Origin: Trichosphaerium sp. ATCC 40318
Taxonomy: Eukaryota; Discosea; Flabellinia; Trichosidae
Direction: 5' to 3'
Assembly (NCBI GenBank): GCA_038496445.1
Contig: JALMLS010000385.1
Coordinates: 248,001 to 312,000 of the forward strand
Length of the DNA stretch: 64,000 bases
The notes under the pieces are model-generated. The model was not told the DNA's origin. It searched no databases and saw only the letters and a list, made by a program, of their open reading frames with translations. Shown here one piece after another: positions 57,701 through 64,000 of the stretch. Made by a program: the position numbers and the translations under genes. Positions within the stretch are counted from its first letter, which is position 1. Every line of letters starts with the position of its first letter.

Positions 57701-60700
57701 CAAATGAACAGTTGGTTTGTGTCAATGAGACTCAGCCATTCGAATACACAAAGTATGATTATTTTTTGACATCTTCAAAAACCCTTTACTTAGTACTAAC
57801 AATTTCGTTGTTTTAGGGAGTTGTATGCTCACAATAATCTATTGAGTGCTACAAAGGCAAAGAAAGACCGCGTAAGAAAACGATGGCCAGCTCTGTTTTC
57901 AAAACTAACTTCGCTGCATGTTCTTGTGTTGGCAGATAATTTGATGGACTTGTTTCCAGTTCAACTATGCAATTTTGCAAATTTGCACTTTCTTGACTTG
58001 TCATGGAACCGTTTGACAGATATGTGTCAAGCTTTGGTTAATTTAACTTCTTTGAAGACGCTATTGCTTCGAGGAAACAAACTTCCGCGCATCACGTTCC
58101 AACGTAAGTTTTTTTTAATTGTACGATTCCCTCATTGTTGGATTAACATCGTTTAGTTGGGCTTATGACACAATTAACACGATTGGATCTTGCTGAAAAT
58201 AAGTTGGTTGAGCTCATCACATCTATTGGAGAGCTATCTCGCTTAGAAGTACGCCGTTTTTACCCAAAACATTTTATGCAAATAACTAACCTTCTTTAGA
58301 TTTTAGACTTGTCCAATAATGACTTGAAACAATTGCCACCAACAATGGGGCGATTAACAAGTTTAACAACATTGTACCTTGGCGGTAAGTATTTGATCTC
58401 GGTAACAGTTTCTTATATTAGATGAATAGGTAATCCTTGGGAACGATCTTTAAGGCCACTGTTGGATAAGCATAGATATGTGAATGATTCAAGGTACGAA
58501 CCAAAACAGATTGTACAGAACTCTGCTAATGATAGCAATAGATCATTGAGAGAATTGTTGGATTACCTTCTTATGCACATGGAAGGCATGGAGACGTACA
58601 AGAAGCACAAGATTATGGTTATCGGAGCACGTGAGTAAACCAGTCGGAGGTAAACAACTGTTGGCTGACATCTTTTTTCATAGCTCGTGTTGGTAAGAGT
58701 AGTCTTCTTTCTGCACTTGCCATGCGAAAGAAACATGGTAGAGCAATGACGCCACATGCTACCGTTGGCGTCAGTGTGGGCACTTTAACTATTTCGTACG
58801 ACGCTGCATACTTTTGTTTTATACTGATAACGCTTGGAAATAGACGCCAAGGAAAGAATGAAATGAAACGTGGTAAAGACAAGCATGATTTGCAATTTAA
58901 CACTTGGGATTTTGGAGGTACTTTTTTTTATCCCCAGAATACTTTTCTTGACAAAAATTCCCTCGCCTTTCTATTATCCATTCTCGCCACTTTGTATCTA
59001 ATAAGCCGCAAAAGGCCAAGAAATTACCCATAATATCCACGAGCTTTTCTTAACAAGCCGTACGATATATTTAGTAGTATGGGACCTTACAAACAGTCAA
59101 TCGACGGAGCAACTAAATTCCTGGCTACATGCCATCGAAAGCAAAGCGCCAAAATCTCCAATACTGGTACGAGAAAAAAGCAGAAACCGCCGCGATTTTT
59201 TGAAAAACTTTTCTCTCTTACTCGCATTAGTTGGTAGCTACACATGTCGATGCGTTCAAAGCTAGACCAATATTTGCAGAAGATCATGTAGAAGCAGTAA
59301 AAGCACGATTTCGCGGTCGATTCCCTAGGATTCGTCGTGTTATCGTTGTTAGTTCAGTAACTGGTGCGTTTTAGACTTTTTTAAGCTCAAAGCCACAAAT
59401 TTTGGCTTTTTTCCCATAGAGCTGAGTCAGGGCGTGCGAGAATCGACTCGTATAACGCCTGTTATGTCAATGGGACAACAAAACGCTGGAATACAGGTCG
59501 CCAAAGTTTTTTTGGATGAACCATCTTTCCACGCGTCTACGAGTGAAAAAACCGCTGTGTGACCTTCGTGCAAACCCACAGTGCACTCGTAGACGAAACA
59601 TTTTTGTCAAAAAATCAAAGTACCTGACACTTACCGATTGTAGGCACTGGCATTGATGAACTTCGTTCTGCCATTGTAGCGGTAGCATCAAGACAGACTC
59701 TCATATTCCAGAAGAGCTTTGGTGTCCTTGAAAAAGTATGTCGTCTCAAAATTTTGAAAACATGAAGAATTTACGCTAACGCACTTTTATTAGGCGCTCA
59801 CAACTGAGATGAAGCGATTTAAGCGGCCTACAGCTATTCTTTGGGATGAGTACAAATCTGTCGCGGCATCTTGTAAAATAGTCAAACAGTAAGGATTTTT
59901 TGAGTGTTAACAAGTATTTACATCAATTTAGCGAAGAACTGATACAGGGAGCCGAATTTTTACACACTGTTGGTTCCATTGTATATTTTGGTGATAAGAA
60001 GTCTGTTCTAGGCGACTTGATCATTCTAGGTACGTTTTAAACGAAATGACAGACTTTTGTTTTTTGAAGTAACTTAACAATAATTGACACTCACTTAGAT
60101 CCAAATTGGTTGACATCTGCATTCGATGCTCTGTTAAAAGCAGCCCAGAAAAGTGGTGGTATATTTAACATCAAGTCTCTTCGTGCTTGCTGGAAGAGCA
60201 CGAGTTACCCAACAGAAGTTCACGCTCCACTAGCTGAGCTAATGAGAAAGTTTGAGTATGCTTATAACCTGAGTTACAAAGAGTTTGGGCGTCACTTTAA
60301 ACCCTCCGATCCTGCTCTTCTTGCTAGTAAAACACTATCTCCAAGAGCCATGAATGATTTAGCACAGTTTATGGTTCCTAGCTTGCTAGAAGAAAAAAAC
60401 GAAAAGAAGTTTACAAAGTTTTGGAATCCAAACTTTGATGATTTTATTCGTTGTCAGTTTAGCTTAGTTTATAGGCTTGGTAACCTACCACATGTACGTA
60501 GTATAATTACAAGAAAGGCTTATATTAACAACGTTTATTAGGGTTTGTTTGGTCGTGCAATGCTACGCATCTTTGAGATTGCAGAAACTGTTCTGAGTTA
60601 TTGGCGAGATATCGTTATCTTCGAGTTTAAAGCTTGTCGTGTGCTAATGCAGGTCTTTGCACAATACGAAGAGATTCGTATATCTGTTCGTGGGCATCGC

Positions 60701-63700
60701 CCAAAGGAGGTAATACCATTATTTCTGAGATTTGTGTTCGAAACTATTTCTCGCGTAGTTGGGTATTCTGACGTTTTTCCCAGGTTGGCCAAGAGCTAAT
60801 GCAACTCATGCAAAACTTGCTGAACATGTGGTACCGTATACCATACAAGATCTTCCTCCCTTGCTCTCGTTGTCTACAAGATCGACACCCAGAACCTTGT
60901 CTATTCTCGTTAGCGAATATTGAAGCTCTATCAGCGAAGGGAGACTTCCTAGCTAAGTGCTACAATAAATCTCGGAATGGATTTGTTCGTATTGATCTTA
61001 TGCTTCCTTTCAACATGCCAGACCTTACGAAGTTCATACCTGCAGCTGATATCACTCAAGTACGCTTTTTTTTCTTCTTTTTTTTTTTTGAATGAAAAAA
61101 CGAGGAGGCTCAGGCGCTTGCTGTTGACTGCGTACGAGCGTACGCTAAGTCCTATATGAGTAACTGCTTGCAGCCAACCTCGAACAGCAAAAAGTCGAGG
61201 TAGGTGGAGGTTATGTTGATTTAAAGCGACTATCCTTCAATCCACTTTGAAACATTTAAAGTTTTTTGGAAACTACAAAATTTCCTTCATGAAACTTACT
61301 CTCTATTGAAGGTTAGAGTGCTTCAGGATACAAAGTACACGTCTGTGTGGGCTGGTATGTGGTTAGATCAAGAAGTAGCTGTAAAAAGCTTAAAAGAGGC
61401 TTCTGATTCTGAATCTGTTTGTGGGAATACGAGACCTTCTACTGATTATGAAGATGCTTTAAGGCAACTACGTAATGAAGTGTACTTAATAGCGTACGTA
61501 TTTTTTACTTCTTGCAATTACAACGTTAGTAAGAGAGCTGATTTCTTTACCTTCTAGTCAATTACAACATCCCTGTATTGTTGCGTTGCTTGGGTGTTTG
61601 GCAGACCCGTTTGGTATAGTACTACAGTACGTCAAACGTGGCGAGCTGAGGCAGTACCTTAACAAGCATCCATCCATTTCATGGCCTCTAAGGCTCAGAA
61701 TTGCTGGAGATATTGCTCGTGCTATGGACTTTTTACATTCTTGTGTTCCTCAATTAGTTCATCGTGATCTCAAGAGTCCAAACGTATTGGTGCGTACTAT
61801 CTTTCGATTTTTTGGTTTTTGAGGTTTTTTTTTAACACTTTCTGTAGCTTATGTCGCTTGATGTGACTCAGAGTGTCGTAGCTCAGGTTGCAGACTTTGG
61901 AGAGTCAGCTAGGTTGAGCTTAGGCTCTTTCCGTAGTGATCCAAGGTCGACAGCTAATGTTCAAAACCCAAAATGGCTGGTACGTTTTTTTGTTGAACTT
62001 TTTTGTTTGGAAGAATTTTTTTCACCCTCTTTTTTGTCCTATGATTATCTTTTCGAGGCATTTGTCCCAGACCTGCTCAAAAAGTTGTGTTTTACAACGA
62101 ATAACGGGCTAAATTATGCAGATTTCGTCAATCTGAGGCAATCAACAAAACAAAACAACAACTGTTTAGATTTTTTTGTTTTACAGAATCTAATGTTTTA
62201 TTCAAGGCACCTGAGGTAATGCAAGGAGAAACATACTCTGATAAAGTTGATGTTTTCAGTTATGCAGTAATATTGTGGGAGCTTATAACTAGTACTATGC
62301 CATGGTCTAATATTAGTTACTTGCACAAAGTCGAACAAAAAATTTGTCAAGGTACGGTTTTAACTTCAAAACGGACTTGTCAGTTGAGTTTTTTTGTAAT
62401 CGTTTTGTGTCTAATATATTTTCTTAGGTGAGCGTCTAGCTATACCAGATGATACACCACAGCTGTACAGAGATTTAATGACACTTTGTTGGCATCATGA
62501 ACCAGATAAACGACCTGCATTTAGTGGTATGATTTTTTTCTTTTTTTTTTTTTTCCTTCTTTTTTTGATACTGACTGTTTATAGCTATCCTCGATCTATT
62601 ACTTGCAATTGTGGCTGTAGAAGCACCAAAGCTAAACATGTTCTTCGATACTCAAAACCCAGAACGCTTCAAATCCGCTCGAAAAAGCGACAACGTCGCT
62701 GTTTTGGAGCACATCAAAACAGTTAATATGGACGAACTCAAGATCGCTTTGCCTCCTGGTATACCAGAGGAAGACCAAGGGCGTGGTATTCGTGCTATGG
62801 CTGTACAACGCAACACAGTTTGGCTTGGCACTGATCAAGGAACACTTATTGTTCTCGATTCTACTGTACGTTCTCAAGTTTTTTGTGCCTTTTTCTTGTT
62901 CTGCAATGAACTTTTTTTCTACCGCTTCCCCTTTTGTCCTATGATTATCTTTTCGAGGCATTTGTCCCAGACCTGCTCAAAAAGTTGTGTTTTACAACGA
63001 ATAACGGGCTAAATTATGCAGATTTCGTCAATCTGAGGCAATCAAAATAACAAAAAAAAGCGATTTTTTTATTGATTATATTTTTGTTGTTTACTGACTT
63101 GTTCTTGATAAGAATGGAGAGATGCTATGTTCTCATGGTACTGCTGCTTCTAGTAGAATAACAACAGTATTGGTTGTCGGTCTTAAAGTGTGGACAGGAT
63201 CATCTGATGGCTATATACGCACATGGACTCTAGAAGTTGTACGTTGTTTGAAAGTTTTGTTAATTTTTTTTATGGACGATTTCTCATGTTACCACTTAGG
63301 ACCTCGGTGTTAACCATCTAGGATCTTCAAAACTTACAAAACAGGGGTTCTTAAATGTATCTAAGAAAGTACAGATGCGTAAAAAGCATTGGTATAGGCG
63401 GTGGGTTGTTTTAAACAACCGCAATCTATATGTTTATCGTACTCAAAAGGTAAGCATCTTTTTTTTTTTTTGAAAGTTTTTGTTTTCCTCTTTGGTTCTT
63501 ACTTTGTTATTGTAGGATCAATACCCTCTTCTTGCCTTCAGTCTTAATAACGTTAAAGTATTACATGAGGTGAAGACTCCTGATAATGAGTATGGTTTTG
63601 GCATACTAGACCAGAAGAGAGCTTCTATCCTTTTTTCAACAGAGGTTCGTGTTAACATTCTTTTTCAATAATTTCCTTGTGTTATGGGTTACCACACTGA

Positions 63701-64000
63701 GTGTTCATTGTGGCTTCCCTTGCGCAACTGTTAAAAAGACTTTCTTTAAAAATACAATGATGTTTGTGGAAGAGCCGTCAGAGTTTATGTGCTGATATTT
63801 TTCCAAAATCGAAGAATCTAATAAAAATCGCTGAAGTATTTTTTTCTTTCTTTCAAAACCCTGTCTGTCTTGTGATGACTTCATGTGCTTGAAATCTCAC
63901 ATTAAGTTACTAGGATAAAATAGAACGTAATGATTGGATGTGTACAATACGAACAGTTGTACAGTCATACGAGTATCAGCAGGGTCTGGTAAGTCCTTTT
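54728..64000 (+). CDS. Myotubularin-LRR-Roc-COR-kinase-WD-PH protein (Pats1-like Roco kinase)
   Basis: Giant signalling protein, open at the window end. Start 54728 (MEKQKGSFEPESSG). A PH-GRAM-like region lies at about 55190-55980. The myotubularin domain (56150-57530) has [53 protein letters not shown] and LWERYYL. The catalytic CSDGWDRT-type loop reads APDGEVTA, so it is inactive. An intron (57530-57566) joins it in frame to leucine-rich repeats (57570-58450), a Roc GTPase (P-loop GAPRVGKSS, WDFGG, VATHVD), COR (59900-61200) and a TKL kinase (61310-62620). The kinase has VAVKSL, HRDLKSPNVL, ADFGES and APEVMQGETYSDKVDVFSYAVILW; its glycine loop is degenerate (LQDTKYTSVWAGMW). WD-like blades (WLGTDQGTLIVLD; VWTGSSDGYIRTWTL) and a PH domain (KQGFLNV, HWYRRWVVLNNRNLYVY) follow. 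Dictyostelium Pats1 has the same myotubularin-Roco order; that protein affects cytokinesis. The role here is inferred. Confidence 0.85.
55283..55368 (+). other. GC-AG intron in the myotubularin-Roco gene
   Basis: The exon ends GTCAAG at 55282. The intron begins GCACGTGATACG and ends ATCTATAG. The next exon starts ACATTGAATTT, giving D-I-E-F-K in frame. Reading through hits TGA at once. Confidence 0.65.
62032..62145 (+). repeat. 114-bp intronic duplicate, copy 1
   Basis: Identical over its whole length to 62932-63045 (starts TTTTGTCCTATGATTATC, ends TCTGAGGCAATCAA). It lies in the intron following the kinase activation-segment exon. The host intron is about 225 nt, much longer than its neighbours. 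Confidence 0.95.
62932..63045 (+). repeat. 114-bp intronic duplicate, copy 2
   Basis: Identical to 62032-62145, exactly 900 bp further on, in the intron after the exon ending WLGTDQGTLIVLDST. This intron is also long (about 250 nt). Flanking intron sequence differs between copies. Confidence 0.95.

Overview
The window is nuclear DNA of a unicellular eukaryote. It is AT-rich, and most genes are cut into many short exons by introns of about 30-70 nt. The donors are often GTACGT, the acceptors are plain YAG/AAG, and TACTAAC-like branch points occur in places. The gene content points to an amoebozoan-like protist: a myosin with a MyTH4 tail, a myotubularin-Roco kinase of the Dictyostelium Pats1 type, a Frizzled-type cysteine-rich receptor and a giant macroglobulin-like protein. 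Another deep-branching eukaryote is not excluded. No organellar, bacterial or viral block is evident.

Layout. 1-6364 (+): 3' part of a MyTH4 myosin. 7764-8440 (-): F-box protein with MORN-like repeats. 9819-11784 and 13453-14276 (+): two secreted or surface proteins, the second Reeler-like with a GPI-type tail. 14773-16083 (+): BTB-like protein, with a decayed inverted paralogue at 44728-46002 (-). 16.3-25.7 kb is a gene-poor repeat island. It holds a three-copy 1.2 kb repeat, two inverted 1.06 kb elements with TA target duplications, nested palindromes and a hAT-like MITE with a perfect 8-bp duplication. 25922-35717 (-): giant alpha-2-macroglobulin-like protein. 36355-38450 (-): DGAT1-type acyltransferase. 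38740-42481 (+), divergent from it: Schlafen/AlbA plus NB-ARC NTPase fusion. 42720-43534 (+): small Q-rich membrane protein. 46.0-50.2 kb (+): tandem intronless F-box genes ending in a decayed F-box/LRR copy. 51285-53609 (-): Frizzled-CRD mucin-like membrane protein. 54728 to beyond the end (+): myotubularin-LRR-Roc-COR-kinase-WD-PH protein.

The most interesting gene is the AlbA/NB-ARC fusion. It joins a Schlafen-like domain, with acidic residues spaced as in Schlafen RNases, to a complete STAND NTPase core, which is the layout expected of an NLR-like sensor. Other notable signals are GC-AG introns (one splitting the P-loop codons), an identical 114-bp block in two introns of the Roco gene exactly 900 bp apart, a catalytically dead myotubularin domain, and many CACGTG palindromes.

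Exon joins were worked out by eye from frame and splice signals, so individual boundaries are approximate. Several genes carry apparent single-base frameshifts that may be assembly errors.
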